A model generated the notes under the pieces. That model made no database searches, was not told the DNA's origin, and was given only the letters and a program-made list of their open reading frames with translations. Of a stretch of 64,000 nucleotides of DNA, positions 11,638 through 21,273 are shown one piece after another. Both the position numbers and the translations under genes were made by a program. Position 1 is the stretch's first letter, and the number at the start of each line of letters is the position of its first letter. The DNA lies in contig NZ_KV795257.1 in NCBI RefSeq assembly GCF_001808955.1, positions 1 to 64,000 on the forward strand. The letters are read 5' to 3'. This DNA is from Rothia sp. HMSC078H08. Lineage in GTDB: Bacteria; Actinomycetota; Actinomycetes; Actinomycetales; Micrococcaceae.

Positions 11638-11683
11638 AACCCCCGCTGGGGCGGTATTTCGGTACCGTTCCGGCGGGGGTTTC
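11638..11683 (+). terminator. Terminator of pgk
   Basis: AACCCCCGC (11638-11646) pairs with GCGGGGGTT (11673-11681), with an inner CGGTA/TACCG stem and a T-rich 3' side. Confidence 0.75.
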
Positions 11684-12022
11684 TGCATGCCCGCTCATGC
11701 CCGGATAATCCTGCGCGGGCAGATGGGCGGCGCCGTTTCCTGGCTATATGCTGTGGATTCCCTGGGTATGCGGCTTGTACCTGGGAGGGGTAGAGGCGGC
11801 TTTACTAGACTGGAAATGTAGAGGTTCCCGGCGCTCACCGGGCGGTACCCATACGGTTGCCGCGGGGGAGTACGGCAGGGAGCGCACGCACCTCCACAGG
11901 CAAGCAAATACAGGCGGGCGAAGACGCCCAGGTGCTGAACCCAGCCGCCCGAGCAGTCCAGGACCACCTCGGCAGCTCATAAAAACGGCAACTAGTGAAC
12001 ATCGAATCCAAGGAGGGAAAGA
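11684..12022. other. Stretch between pgk and the RHS island
   Basis: No confident gene. A TAGACT -10-like box (11806-11811) sits 7 nt before an in-frame GTG (11818) opening a 54-codon frame that ends at 11982; it could be a leaderless small gene or chance. The strong ribosome site AAGGAGGGA (12011-12019) belongs to the next gene. Confidence 0.4.
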
Positions 12023-12613
12023 ATGATCGTCAACGCTCAAATGCTCTTTGACGAAAAAGACTACACCGGAACATACCCGTACGTTGCCGATGGCGTGATT
12101 GGGCCCTACACACCCGCAAACCGGGACCACCCCGCCTACTCGGCACCCGCCCCAGGCGTGAGGTACACGCCGAATACTTACAAGGTGTCAAACCTGCGCC
12201 CCTACCTGGGCTACTACTACGCCTGCCAAAACTACATGATTCTCGCCTCGGAACCGGCAGTTCTGCGGATCGACAATATCAGTGAAGAAATGTTCTTCCC
12301 CGCCATTCAGGACCTCTACGAAGAAGGTAGGGGCTGGGTCATCACGCCTGCCTCTAAGATTCTGACCATGAACCTTCTGGAGGGGCAGCCGCGCCTCGTC
12401 GACGAGACGCTAAAAATTGTGGAATGGAACGTGCGGTTCGATATTCTTCCCGAAGTTCAGGTGTACCGCAAAGACACAAACCAGGTGTACCCCATCACCG
12501 ATTTTGATACGCGCGGCCTGATCCGAGACGGTGCAATACACGGGACTCTACGCACACAATTCACGAATGAGTGGAGGCCCGTCCAATTCATCCCAGAAAA
12601 TAGTTTGAGCTAG
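12023..12613 (+). CDS. Uncharacterised protein A1 of the RHS island (paralog of A2)
   Basis: A 196-residue soluble protein with no signal peptide or membrane span. It is clearly homologous to the protein encoded at 20672-21271: shared features include an N-terminal TPAxRxHPAYSAPxP segment, CQNYMxLAS, EExFFPAIQD, GWVITPxxxILTM, FDILPE and FDTRGLxRDGAI. The middle (a YxxCQNY helix, then FFPAIQD and GWVI) also parallels the adjacent protein B1 (YFFASMNYFY, then HPEILRLY and GWVI), suggesting one shared fold. It is the first gene of the island, 16 bp before B1, with a strong AAGGAGGGA site. I do not recognise a named family. A role as immunity or delivery partner of the RHS toxin is an inference from position and duplication. 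Confidence 0.75.
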   Translation: MIVNAQMLFDEKDYTGTYPYVADGVIGPYTPANRDHPAYSAPAPGVRYTPNTYKVSNLRPYLGYYYACQNYMILASEPAVLRIDNISEEMFFPAIQDLYEEGRGWVITPASKILTMNLLEGQPRLVDETLKIVEWNVRFDILPEVQVYRKDTNQVYPITDFDTRGLIRDGAIHGTLRTQFTNEWRPVQFIPENSLS

Positions 12614-12629
12614 GGGAGGGGAGAGCAAC

Positions 12630-13481
12630 ATGACGAATAACTTTGGTGGACCCGGATACAACGGACCCGGATACAACGAGCAACGAGCGCTCATGAGGTC
12701 TATGATTTCTCGCGCCAAGTTTATACGAGCTGGCGTGTTCGCTGGTGCCGCCCTCGTTGCGGTGGCTTTTGGTTGGGGTACTAAACTGCTCAACGGGACG
12801 GGTTCGGAGTCTCAAGCCGATAAGAAGCGTGACCAGGAATTTGTGCGCCTGGAACCCACGGAAAAGTACGATGAGCTCCGTACCTTGGGGCCTTCCTCCG
12901 GGCCGCTGGTTTATACGGCATTCGAACGTAAGGGGCGCTTCATTCCTGCTACCGAGGCGCAGGCGGCGCAAAACGTGCCGTACCCTATTCAGCAGCCCGG
13001 AATGGATAACTACGACCGCGCCGGCTTGTACGCATTCTTGGCGTACTTCTTTGCGTCGATGAATTACTTCTACCACACGGGCGATACTGAGCCTCTTTCT
13101 AAGGTTACGGACCCGGAAAAGGTGCTGCACCCCGAAATTCTTCGCCTGTACAGGGAGAAGCACGGGTGGGTTATTTCGGCTGATAAGAATGTTCTGAGCG
13201 CCAATGTTGCTGATGATCTTATCGCCGGTGAAAAGGCTAAAAATACGAGCCGAAAAATCCTGGTGAGTACCCTGTACACGACTAAGGCTAAGGACCTTGC
13301 GTTTTACGTTAAAGAGACGGGTGAGAAGCAGGATATCCGCAAATATTTGAAGTATCTGGGGCGTTTCTCGCTGGCTGTGGAGCATCTGCGTGGGCAGTGG
13401 GTGATTGTGGTTGACCGCGACGGCTACAGCAACCGCAACACCTACGAGCCGATCTACCCGCAAGGATTCGGGCAGCTATAG
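12630..13481 (+). CDS. Membrane-anchored protein B1 of the RHS island (DUF6318-like, paralog of B2)
   Basis: A 283-residue protein. A Gly/Asn-rich N-terminus and a basic segment are followed by one hydrophobic span (about residues 31-50, FIRAGVFAGAALVAVAFGWG), so the bulk is likely extracytoplasmic. The segment AAQNVPYPIQQPG, then AYFFASMNYFYHTGDTEPL, resembles the conserved part of actinobacterial DUF6318 lipoproteins as I recall them, but there is no lipobox Cys here. The C-terminus has LAVEHLRGQWVIV. It is homologous to the protein at 21274-22155 over most of its length. Translation follows A1 closely, and a terminator directly after it separates it from the RHS gene. Confidence 0.75.
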   Translation: MTNNFGGPGYNGPGYNEQRALMRSMISRAKFIRAGVFAGAALVAVAFGWGTKLLNGTGSESQADKKRDQEFVRLEPTEKYDELRTLGPSSGPLVYTAFERKGRFIPATEAQAAQNVPYPIQQPGMDNYDRAGLYAFLAYFFASMNYFYHTGDTEPLSKVTDPEKVLHPEILRLYREKHGWVISADKNVLSANVADDLIAGEKAKNTSRKILVSTLYTTKAKDLAFYVKETGEKQDIRKYLKYLGRFSLAVEHLRGQWVIVVDRDGYSNRNTYEPIYPQGFGQL

Positions 13482-13505
13482 CTTTCTCTATGTGGCTTCT
13501 TTCGG

Positions 13506-13551
13506 AACCCCCGCCGGGCAGCACTTTCGGTACTGTGCTGGCGGGGGTTTC
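13506..13551 (+). terminator. Terminator after A1-B1
   Basis: AACCCCCGCC (13506-13515) pairs with GGCGGGGGTT (13540-13549), with an inner CAGCAC/GTGCTG stem and TTT after it. It lies inside the open frame upstream of the RHS start, which argues against a longer RHS N-terminus. Confidence 0.75.
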
Positions 13552-13762
13552 TTGCTGGACTTTTGAGGTGGATGCTTCGCGGCTGGCTATGGGAGGTGGA
13601 AGCAAGGGAGGCGGAATCCGTCCTGCTGAGTTCGTGTGCAGAACGTGCGTGTGTTACCTTGAAGGGTGTGTGATTCTCACTGTCACCGAGAGGGAACACA
13701 CATGCAACGAATGTGGGCGAGGAAGCTCGTTCACTGTCACATCAACTTCCGGAAGTAAATAT

Positions 13763-16700
13763 ATGGGTAACGTCCACGCTAATACTGAAGCTGTTCCTTT
13801 TGACTTTGAGAGCGCTGAGGCTCTCAAAACGCATTTGACGCATCTAACTCAGGTAATTGAGCATCAGCTCCCTGCCCGCTATGGCGCCGATGGTACTTGT
13901 GGTGCCGCTCAGCTCGCTCTGGAGGGGTTCACCGGTGGCTATGCACGAGTGTATAGAGCAAAGCTTGCTTCGTCATTTGCGCTGTTGCGAGAGTTTAAGG
14001 AATGCTTTAGCAACGCAGCTCGTAATATGGAGACTTATATTAAAGCTGCCCGCGAGGAAGAGCGTATTCGCCGAGAGATTACTGAATGGGAGAAGCTCAA
14101 CGAACGTAAGCAAAGAGCTCGTGATCTTGAGAAGCTTGAGTATGACCTTCGGAATCAAGGTGCGTATAGCGTTGATAACCCTGACCTCAATCTTGAGGTT
14201 CCCCCTCGTCCTATGCCTTCCCGCCCCCCGCATTTTGAGGTCTACACGCCACGACCTGTAGCTGACCCCTTCACTGGTGCTCAGGGTAACTCAGTTTCTT
14301 CAGGAGTTTCTCAAAGTGCTCTCGGACAGTTTGCCGAGGCAAACTCTTCCGCACAGGGTACTCAACGTGTGAATACCCGAGCTGCAATTGCCTCTGGTGG
14401 TTCCACTGTTTCTATCATTCCACATAATGTGTATCAGTATGGTCAGATTACTTTTTCTATGAATGCTGAACTTGGCCAGGCACAACATCGCGTCGCGTCC
14501 ACCTATGCTCAGTTCCGTTCGAATACTTCGTGGGGAACTTTTAACGCTGATTCTTTGATTGCTGCGTTGCACACCTGGATTGAAGATGTGTATGAAGATG
14601 CTACCTGGCTAGGAAAAGTTGCTCAGGTAATGCTTGATGCTGCAACTTATGGCAATCTCACTAGTGCTTCGGTGGAGGGTTCTGTTGATCTTTCCGGGCC
14701 TGGGGCAAAGGCTCAAGTTAGCCTCGACATGAACCTTCTGAATGAGCTGATGCATGATGATATTCCCATGCATCACCTACTGCAGGTTCCTGGCATGAGC
14801 ATTACCGGTGTAAATATCTCATCCGGCTACGCAAATGACCCCGTCAACGTTGCAACCGGTAACTTCATTGAAAGTGAAGTTGACCTTCGCTCTCATGTAA
14901 ACCCTGTGTTGCGTCTTGAGCGCACCTACAACAGTGTTCTCGCTGCCCTCCCGAATACCCCTCACGGTGCTTTTGGCAAGGGCTGGTCAAGCATGCTGGA
15001 TAGCCGACTTGAGCAAAACTCCGATAGCATCTCATGGCACACTGCCGACGGTCGTGAACTCGTCTTTGAACGTGATACGAACTCGGCTAGCGGGTATGCA
15101 CGAACTCCCAACGCCCCCTACTGGCTGGAGAAGGTATCCGAGTCTGCTCTAGACGCGGCACCTACGTATAATGTGGATTCAGTCTCTGCGCCCTTCGAAG
15201 AAGATACCGAAGGACAAGAGGCGCTTTATCGCGCCCTATACTCTGCTGTGAATAAAGCGGTCAAGTCCGCCCATCGTCTACTGCCGTCATCCTTTGAAGT
15301 AACGGAATCGTCTGAACCCAGTTACTACTGGTCTGTTACTAACCATTCTGGTAGCCGTTATTTCTATGCTCCTTCGGGTGAATTGGTTGCTTTCATGGAG
15401 GGGCACCCCAGCTCAGCTATAGTTGCTCTTTACAACCGTGGCCCAAAGGCTAATGCTGATGGGGAATCCGTAGCTCAGCGACCGAGTGCTTTGATTCAGC
15501 CCCTTAGCGCGCAGGGCATTGTTGTCAGCTATGATGCACATGATTTTGTATCTGGAGCATCTCTCGTCAACTTCGGTGGAGGCTCCTCTGAAGAACAATC
15601 ATCAGGACAAGTCGAAAGCCAGCTGAACGATGCGCGCTATATTTACAATTCTGCTGGCGTACTTTGTGAAGTTCAGCGACCTGATGGTACCCGCCGTTAT
15701 GAACAGACGGAGGATCACCTCATCCACCGTGTCTGGAATGAAACGGGATATTGCGAGGTTGAGAATAGCTATGACGCTGACGGCCGCATCGTAGCTCAGA
15801 AAACTGAGCACGGTCGAAATATTAGCTACCGCTATGAGCATGGTCTAATGACCGTGATTGAAGATTCCGGAACCGGTGAGCACGCTAATATTTGGCGCTC
15901 AAACGAACACGGTCAGCTTGTTTCCCTTGTGGCTGGTGACGGAAGCCGCCAGTCCATGCGATACAACTCCTACGGTTACCGCACCTATATCTGCGAGCGT
16001 GACGGATCTGTGACTCATCGTAGCTACGATGAACGCGCTCGCCTTGTCTCGGAAAATACTCCGGAAGGTGCAGTCCACCGTTATACGTGGGATGAGTACG
16101 ACCGTATGATTGCCCACCGAATTATGAATAAGAATCGGCGTGCAGGCACCCTCACCGAAACGCGCTATACCTACTCCCAGAACCCGCTGGACCCTAATCC
16201 CCTGACTATTACCCGTAACGGAGGCAATACAACTTATCTTGAATGGGACAACGCCGGCCATTGCACCGCCGTCGCTGATGAATCAGGATTCAAGCAGCAC
16301 TTTACCTACAATAACCGTGGGCAGCTTCTGAGCTCCACGGACTCTAGTGGTGCGCAAACGCAGTATTCGTATGATGCTGCTGGTAACCTGAGCTCAGTAA
16401 CTAATCCTCTCGGCAATACCCAGTATTTTGAGTGGGATGCGAGTGGGCGACTCAGCACGGTGGTCGACGCGATGGGTGCTCGTTGGGGTTTGTCTTATGC
16501 AGAAGCAGCTCAGAACGCTACGCCGACCTCCGAGCAGCTCTTGACAGCGCTGACCGACCCTGAAGGTAACGTCACTACTTTTGAATACTCAGCTGGTCAC
16601 CTAAGCGCTGTGATTGATCCTATGGGTAACCGAACCAGCGTCGAACGCGACACCTGGGGCAACGTTATCTCCATGACTGATGCCGCAGAAGCCAAGACCC

Positions 16701-19700
16701 ATTATGAATACGACGAACTTTCGCAGCTCGTCGCTATCATTGACCCCTGTGGGGCTCGTACCGAGTATGAGTATTCTCTAACTGGCGACTTGAGCCGCAT
16801 TGTGGATGCTACTGGTGTAGCTTTGAGCATCACCCACTCGCGCTCTCACGGTGAGTATTCAATGCGAGTTGAGGGCGCGTCCGGTAACTACGCCGTTGTA
16901 ACTGATGCCCTGGGACGAGTTGTTTCTGCATCAAATTCTCTGATGACTATGGTGCCGGGTCTGGGTCCCGGTGGGTCTTTGCGCTCTAACTCTTCTCTTG
17001 CGGGGCTTGCTTTTGCTTCAGCAGGTAAGCAGCTTTCTGAGCGTCCTGCGGGTCCTTGGGCGTCGTGGAGCTTGGTGCAGCCGGAACTTCGTGTTCCCAC
17101 TATTTTGGGTTCCCGCGATAACGTATCGCGAGGCGATAGCGCCCTTACTGCTGCTCATCTTCCGTCTGTTATTACGATGTTTGAGAACCGTCAGGATATG
17201 GCGGCTCTCTTTGGCGTGCCCGTTCCTAAGTTGAATATTCCGGATGCCTCTATCCTTCTCAACTCTTCCTCTGATAGTTCTGCACAGGCTGGGTATAACG
17301 CTCAGAGCCAGGTTGCTCAGATTATCTCTGCAAATGGAGCGGTAGTTAGCTTCGAGTATGATTCTCAGGGGCGCATGAGTCGTAGCGTTAGCGCAGCTGG
17401 TCGAGAGACCATCTTTGAATATGATGCTGCAGGTCGTTGTATCAGTCAGAAGGTTCTCAAGAAGACGAGTGAGCTCGACACTGACGAAGATTACCTGGAA
17501 ACTATCTTTACCTATGATGCTGCAGGTCGTCTGTTGGAGAAGACCATTCGGGACTCTGCAGATGCTTCAGCAACCCCGTCGCGTCTTGTGCAGTACACCT
17601 ATGATGCTGCTGGCCGACGCATTAAAGAAGATACGGGAGAGAAGGTTACCTGCTACAGCTACACTTCACGTGGACTTATTGCGCGTATTGAAGATAGCGT
17701 TGAAGGTGCCCGTTCTTTCTCATACGATGCGGCAGGTCGCCTTGTAAATGTTGAAGACGCTTTGGGCGGCACCTCCCGCTGTGAGTATGATGCCCTCGCA
17801 CGTCCTCTGCGCTGGATTACGCCTGCGGGTATCGTAACGAGCTACGGATGGGATGCGGCAGGTCGCCTTCTGCGTGAAGAACGCTCAGGCACAAGTTTTA
17901 CGGTTGAAAATGCGGCAGACTCTCTCGTACGTACTTTCTCTTACGATGCTGCAGGGCGTCTTCTTACGGTGAATGACGGTGAACGTATCCGTTCGTTTGA
18001 GTACGACTATGCTCGCGGTGGTGTGCTCCGTTCGGTCACTGTTAATGGTGAACTCCAGGGAACTTTTGAATATTCCTTGATGAATGGACGTGGCTCTCAG
18101 CAGGGCATGTTGAAGATTTCGGTAAATGATGCAAAGGCAGAGCACATTTATGAGTACTCTGCATCTGGCAGGTTGCTGAGCCGTACTCGCGTACCCCATG
18201 GTGATATGAACATGATGCGCATCTCAAGTACGGTGTCTATTGCTGATCACATCACGGGTATTCTTCGCGCCCCAGACGTGAACCAGCGTACTCTCCATGC
18301 CTTGCAAGCGTTTAAGCAGCGTGGTGAATATACGCTGAACTATACCTACGATGCAGATGGTGTTCTGGTAATGAGTAGCAACCCGTACGGCTCAGTGCGC
18401 TGGATGCGTGATGGTGCGGGTCGAGTGCGCCATACTCAGTCTAAGGACGTTTTTGCTCGCACCAGGGAGATGGAATTTACCCATGCTTCATGTGGTGCTT
18501 TGACCTCGATGAGTACAGAAGACACTCGCGCCGTGTGGAAACTCAATCCTGTTAAGAATGTTCCCGTGGGCTACAAGGTAGAGCGTACCGGTACCCGTGA
18601 GTTGGGAACTGGGACTGCACCTGTCAGTACGTTTGCTGCTCATGTGGAACGTGATACTTCTTCTCGGGTTGCTGTCTGCACTCTTGAAGATGCAGAAAAT
18701 AACTCTGAGGCGCGCACTATGAAGTATCGTTATGATGCTTCTGGTGCTCTTATCTCTGTATCTGATGGTATTCAGGAACGAACTTGGACCTACGAAAACG
18801 GCATGATGGTCGCCGAGGCATTGTATAAGCGCAATTGTGAGCAGGGAGATAACGCCCTGCTGCTGGAACGCGCCTTCAGCCACAATTCAATTGGCCTTCT
18901 CAGCGCTGTTTCTGAGGTGCAGTATGGTGCCGATGGTACTGTCCAGAATCGTTCTCGAACTGAGTATTTCTATAACGCTGCCGGTGAACGCGTCCGTGAG
19001 GCGACCACGGACGAGCTGACTGGACAGCACCGTGAGCGTACCCTTGGGTGGGGCAACATGGGGCAGGTGAATGCTATTCGCCTGGACAGCGAAGAGTGGG
19101 AGCTACACCATGACATGACTGGTGAGCTTGCCTCAGTGCACGCTAATACTACGGTTGATGTCCCCAATGCATCTATGCCTTTGGTGTGGGACGCTGTCTC
19201 ATCCGTACCTATGGTGCTGGGTGTGGGCGGAATGAGTGCTGGATCTGTGCTGGAGAATATCTCTTCTGAAGAGGAACTGGGCTATGGCTTGGGCTGGTCT
19301 ATGTCTTCTAACCCGTGGGAAAGTGACGTAGTTACTGTTGCTGCTGTTCCTGGTCTTGGCATGGTTAGTGCTGGTCCGGCAGCTTCCTCAGTCAATATTG
19401 CTGGTCTTGATTTCATGGGTTTCCGTGTGGCTGATGCTGGCGTGCGCCGTTTTGTGTCCACTGATGCTTTGAGCTCGGTGCCGGGTATTGTGCACGGTAT
19501 GGATACGAACTCTTTTGTAGGCTGGAACCCTATTTCCCTAGCTGACCCGTGGGGTTTGCGCCCGATGTCAGTGCAGGAATTTAGGGACTATCAGGTTCGA
19601 AAAACAGAGAAGAAAAATCATGATACATCTGAGATTATTAACGAGATAAAGTATAGTCCTGGTGCCCAAATACTGTTGTTTATAATGGGGATAATTGATT

Positions 19701-20659
19701 ATTCACCACTTTCCCCCTTTGGAATATATAATTACTTTAATAAAGATCCAAAGATTGAGGATTTGAATGTTCAGCGGCAGCATGGGTATGGTGGGGATAT
19801 TCCTCCTGTTCCTCCGCAAAATATTCATCAAGTGGCGCAACGCATGAATTCAGTTAATGACAATCAACATGTTAAAGACATGGAGAAATCGCAAGGAAAC
19901 GCAGGGTACTCAGCCGTTCAAATTGACGTTTATGAAGGGAAGAAGCCTGATGATTCGAAGGAGAAGGTTGCATATGTTTATATTCCCGGCACTGATTTTG
20001 ATTTTTCGATAAAAGGTGGAAAAGATGGTGAGATTGGCTCTATAGGAAATAATCTTGGTCTGGCTGGTAATACCTCTGATAAACCTGTTGATGATTTGTC
20101 GCCCTACCACCGAATGGTGGAAAAGGCAATGAAGGATGCTAAGCTACAAGACGTAGACCGAGTAGTAATGGTTGGTCACTCTCAGGGCGGTGCCGTGGCG
20201 TATTCACTTGCTAATAATAAGGAATTTAATAGTAAATATAAGGTATCTAATGTTGTAACCTATGGTGCACCGACCAGCAATCTTGAGGGACAACGAGATG
20301 ATCTTGACCATCACTTTAACTATGTGGCTGTTGTGAACGAGAATGACGTGGTTCCTGGCCTAACACCTGGAAAGCAATACGGCGAGCCCGCTAATCGTGT
20401 ACATGTCGTCGAAAGTGATAAAGCTAGGGGGGGCATGGATTCTCACGGTATGAATATTTATGTCGATGCTACTCAGCGTTATGTTGCTAGTGGCTACGGT
20501 GATGATGAAGGCGTTGATATCGATGCACAGGCGTACAGCGCGCAACAAGAAGTGCAAGGAGTAGAAGAAGGAACTGGGCTATATACCGGTAGAAATACTT
20601 CTAAGACTACTTATTACAATCGTGCGTTACGAGAAGCCCTTCGGGGAAATACGTTTTAG
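13763..20659 (+). CDS. RHS/YD-repeat polymorphic toxin with C-terminal lipase-like hydrolase
   Basis: A 2298-residue protein. ATG 13763 is chosen because GGAAG lies 7 nt upstream; the upstream open frame covers a terminator. Order: an alpha-helical, WXG100-like N-terminus with a charged coiled coil (residues about 10-130), a second helical stretch (about 230-340), a DUF6531-type entry starting near 358 (DPVNVATGNF), YD repeats of YDAAGRL type (about 620-1750) interrupted by non-repeat segments (about 1053-1174 and 1793-1889), and a core end at DPWGLRP (1928-1934). The variable C-terminal module (1935-2298) has GHSQGG (Ser2140), a candidate acid (Asp2195) and a candidate His2228, a complete triad like class-3 lipases. 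No signal peptide is seen; the helical N-terminus suggests type VII secretion (inference). The 3' module is much more AT-rich than the core, a sign of module exchange. Membrane-lipid damage is the likely activity but is unproven. Confidence 0.88.
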   Translation: MGNVHANTEAVPFDFESAEALKTHLTHLTQVIEHQLPARYGADGTCGAAQLALEGFTGGYARVYRAKLASSFALLREFKECFSNAARNMETYIKAAREEERIRREITEWEKLNERKQRARDLEKLEYDLRNQGAYSVDNPDLNLEVPPRPMPSRPPHFEVYTPRPVADPFTGAQGNSVSSGVSQSALGQFAEANSSAQGTQRVNTRAAIASGGSTVSIIPHNVYQYGQITFSMNAELGQAQHRVASTYAQFRSNTSWGTFNADSLIAALHTWIEDVYEDATWLGKVAQVMLDAATYGNLTSASVEGSVDLSGPGAKAQVSLDMNLLNELMHDDIPMHHLLQVPGMSITGVNISSGYANDPVNVATGNFIESEVDLRSHVNPVLRLERTYNSVLAALPNTPHGAFGKGWSSMLDSRLEQNSDSISWHTADGRELVFERDTNSASGYARTPNAPYWLEKVSESALDAAPTYNVDSVSAPFEEDTEGQEALYRALYSAVNKAVKSAHRLLPSSFEVTESSEPSYYWSVTNHSGSRYFYAPSGELVAFMEGHPSSAIVALYNRGPKANADGESVAQRPSALIQPLSAQGIVVSYDAHDFVSGASLVNFGGGSSEEQSSGQVESQLNDARYIYNSAGVLCEVQRPDGTRRYEQTEDHLIHRVWNETGYCEVENSYDADGRIVAQKTEHGRNISYRYEHGLMTVIEDSGTGEHANIWRSNEHGQLVSLVAGDGSRQSMRYNSYGYRTYICERDGSVTHRSYDERARLVSENTPEGAVHRYTWDEYDRMIAHRIMNKNRRAGTLTETRYTYSQNPLDPNPLTITRNGGNTTYLEWDNAGHCTAVADESGFKQHFTYNNRGQLLSSTDSSGAQTQYSYDAAGNLSSVTNPLGNTQYFEWDASGRLSTVVDAMGARWGLSYAEAAQNATPTSEQLLTALTDPEGNVTTFEYSAGHLSAVIDPMGNRTSVERDTWGNVISMTDAAEAKTHYEYDELSQLVAIIDPCGARTEYEYSLTGDLSRIVDATGVALSITHSRSHGEYSMRVEGASGNYAVVTDALGRVVSASNSLMTMVPGLGPGGSLRSNSSLAGLAFASAGKQLSERPAGPWASWSLVQPELRVPTILGSRDNVSRGDSALTAAHLPSVITMFENRQDMAALFGVPVPKLNIPDASILLNSSSDSSAQAGYNAQSQVAQIISANGAVVSFEYDSQGRMSRSVSAAGRETIFEYDAAGRCISQKVLKKTSELDTDEDYLETIFTYDAAGRLLEKTIRDSADASATPSRLVQYTYDAAGRRIKEDTGEKVTCYSYTSRGLIARIEDSVEGARSFSYDAAGRLVNVEDALGGTSRCEYDALARPLRWITPAGIVTSYGWDAAGRLLREERSGTSFTVENAADSLVRTFSYDAAGRLLTVNDGERIRSFEYDYARGGVLRSVTVNGELQGTFEYSLMNGRGSQQGMLKISVNDAKAEHIYEYSASGRLLSRTRVPHGDMNMMRISSTVSIADHITGILRAPDVNQRTLHALQAFKQRGEYTLNYTYDADGVLVMSSNPYGSVRWMRDGAGRVRHTQSKDVFARTREMEFTHASCGALTSMSTEDTRAVWKLNPVKNVPVGYKVERTGTRELGTGTAPVSTFAAHVERDTSSRVAVCTLEDAENNSEARTMKYRYDASGALISVSDGIQERTWTYENGMMVAEALYKRNCEQGDNALLLERAFSHNSIGLLSAVSEVQYGADGTVQNRSRTEYFYNAAGERVREATTDELTGQHRERTLGWGNMGQVNAIRLDSEEWELHHDMTGELASVHANTTVDVPNASMPLVWDAVSSVPMVLGVGGMSAGSVLENISSEEELGYGLGWSMSSNPWESDVVTVAAVPGLGMVSAGPAASSVNIAGLDFMGFRVADAGVRRFVSTDALSSVPGIVHGMDTNSFVGWNPISLADPWGLRPMSVQEFRDYQVRKTEKKNHDTSEIINEIKYSPGAQILLFIMGIIDYSPLSPFGIYNYFNKDPKIEDLNVQRQHGYGGDIPPVPPQNIHQVAQRMNSVNDNQHVKDMEKSQGNAGYSAVQIDVYEGKKPDDSKEKVAYVYIPGTDFDFSIKGGKDGEIGSIGNNLGLAGNTSDKPVDDLSPYHRMVEKAMKDAKLQDVDRVVMVGHSQGGAVAYSLANNKEFNSKYKVSNVVTYGAPTSNLEGQRDDLDHHFNYVAVVNENDVVPGLTPGKQYGEPANRVHVVESDKARGGMDSHGMNIYVDATQRYVASGYGDDEGVDIDAQAYSAQQEVQGVEEGTGLYTGRNTSKTTYYNRALREALRGNTF
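17420..17530 (+). repeat. DNA-level direct repeats within the YD-repeat region
   Basis: An identical 18-nt sequence encoding YDAAGR occurs at 17420-17437 and 17513-17530, and a diverged copy starts at 17600. These are part of the coding repeat and could support recombination within the gene. Confidence 0.6.
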
Positions 20660-20671
20660 GAAGGAGAGGAA

Positions 20672-21271
20672 ATGAGTGTCGACCCTGAGTGGACTAAAAA
20701 ATTCTTCAATCAAGAGGACTATAGGGGAGCATACCATCTTGTCGATACTGACATGATTGGAATTTATACCCCAGCAGACCGGCAGCACCCTGCATATTCT
20801 GCGCCGCCGCCAGACTACAGCTATACGTTTACTAAATTTCTAACGTCCGCTGATTTGAAATTCTATAATAGCTACTATTATCAATGCCAAAACTATATGC
20901 TTTTGGCATCCGATTCGCGCCGCCTCGAATATGCAATGACCGCCGAAGAACTATTCTTTCCCGCCATCCAAGATATCTTTGACGACGGAAAAGGGTGGGT
21001 TATTACCCCCAACCAACAAATCTTGACCATGCACATTCTCGAAGCACAACCGCGCATCCACAACGAAGAACAAAAAATCTTCGACTGGAACGTCAAATTC
21101 GACATCCTTCCCGAAGCAAAAGTCTTCCGGAAAGACACCGGGCAGCTACAGCCCATCACCGAATTCGACACGCGCGGACTCCTTCGCGACGGAGCAATCT
21201 ACGGTACCCTGCGCTCGCGTTTCCTCGATCCCGGATGGGATATTCACTTCATCCCCGAAAAGGAGGTATAA
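20672..21271 (+). CDS. Uncharacterised protein A2, directly downstream of the RHS toxin (paralog of A1)
   Basis: A 199-residue soluble protein starting 12 bp after the RHS stop behind AGGAAGGAGAGG. It shares with A1 the TPADRQHPAYSAP segment, YYxCQNYMLLAS, EELFFPAIQDIF, GWVITPxxQILTM, FDILPEAKVFRKDTGQ and FDTRGLLRDGAI. Its 5' half is more AT-rich than A1. The position immediately after the toxin module is where immunity genes of polymorphic toxins usually lie, so A2, alone or with B2, is the best immunity candidate; this is inference. A copy upstream of the toxin (A1) could be an orphan immunity gene left from an earlier toxin module or a conserved partner. No named domain is recognised. Confidence 0.78.
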   Translation: MSVDPEWTKKFFNQEDYRGAYHLVDTDMIGIYTPADRQHPAYSAPPPDYSYTFTKFLTSADLKFYNSYYYQCQNYMLLASDSRRLEYAMTAEELFFPAIQDIFDDGKGWVITPNQQILTMHILEAQPRIHNEEQKIFDWNVKFDILPEAKVFRKDTGQLQPITEFDTRGLLRDGAIYGTLRSRFLDPGWDIHFIPEKEV

Positions 21272-21273
21272 CC

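Noticed and set aside
13490..13762. Upstream extension of the RHS open frame
   Set aside because: It runs through a strong terminator hairpin and has no ribosome site; ATG 13763 has GGAAG at correct spacing.
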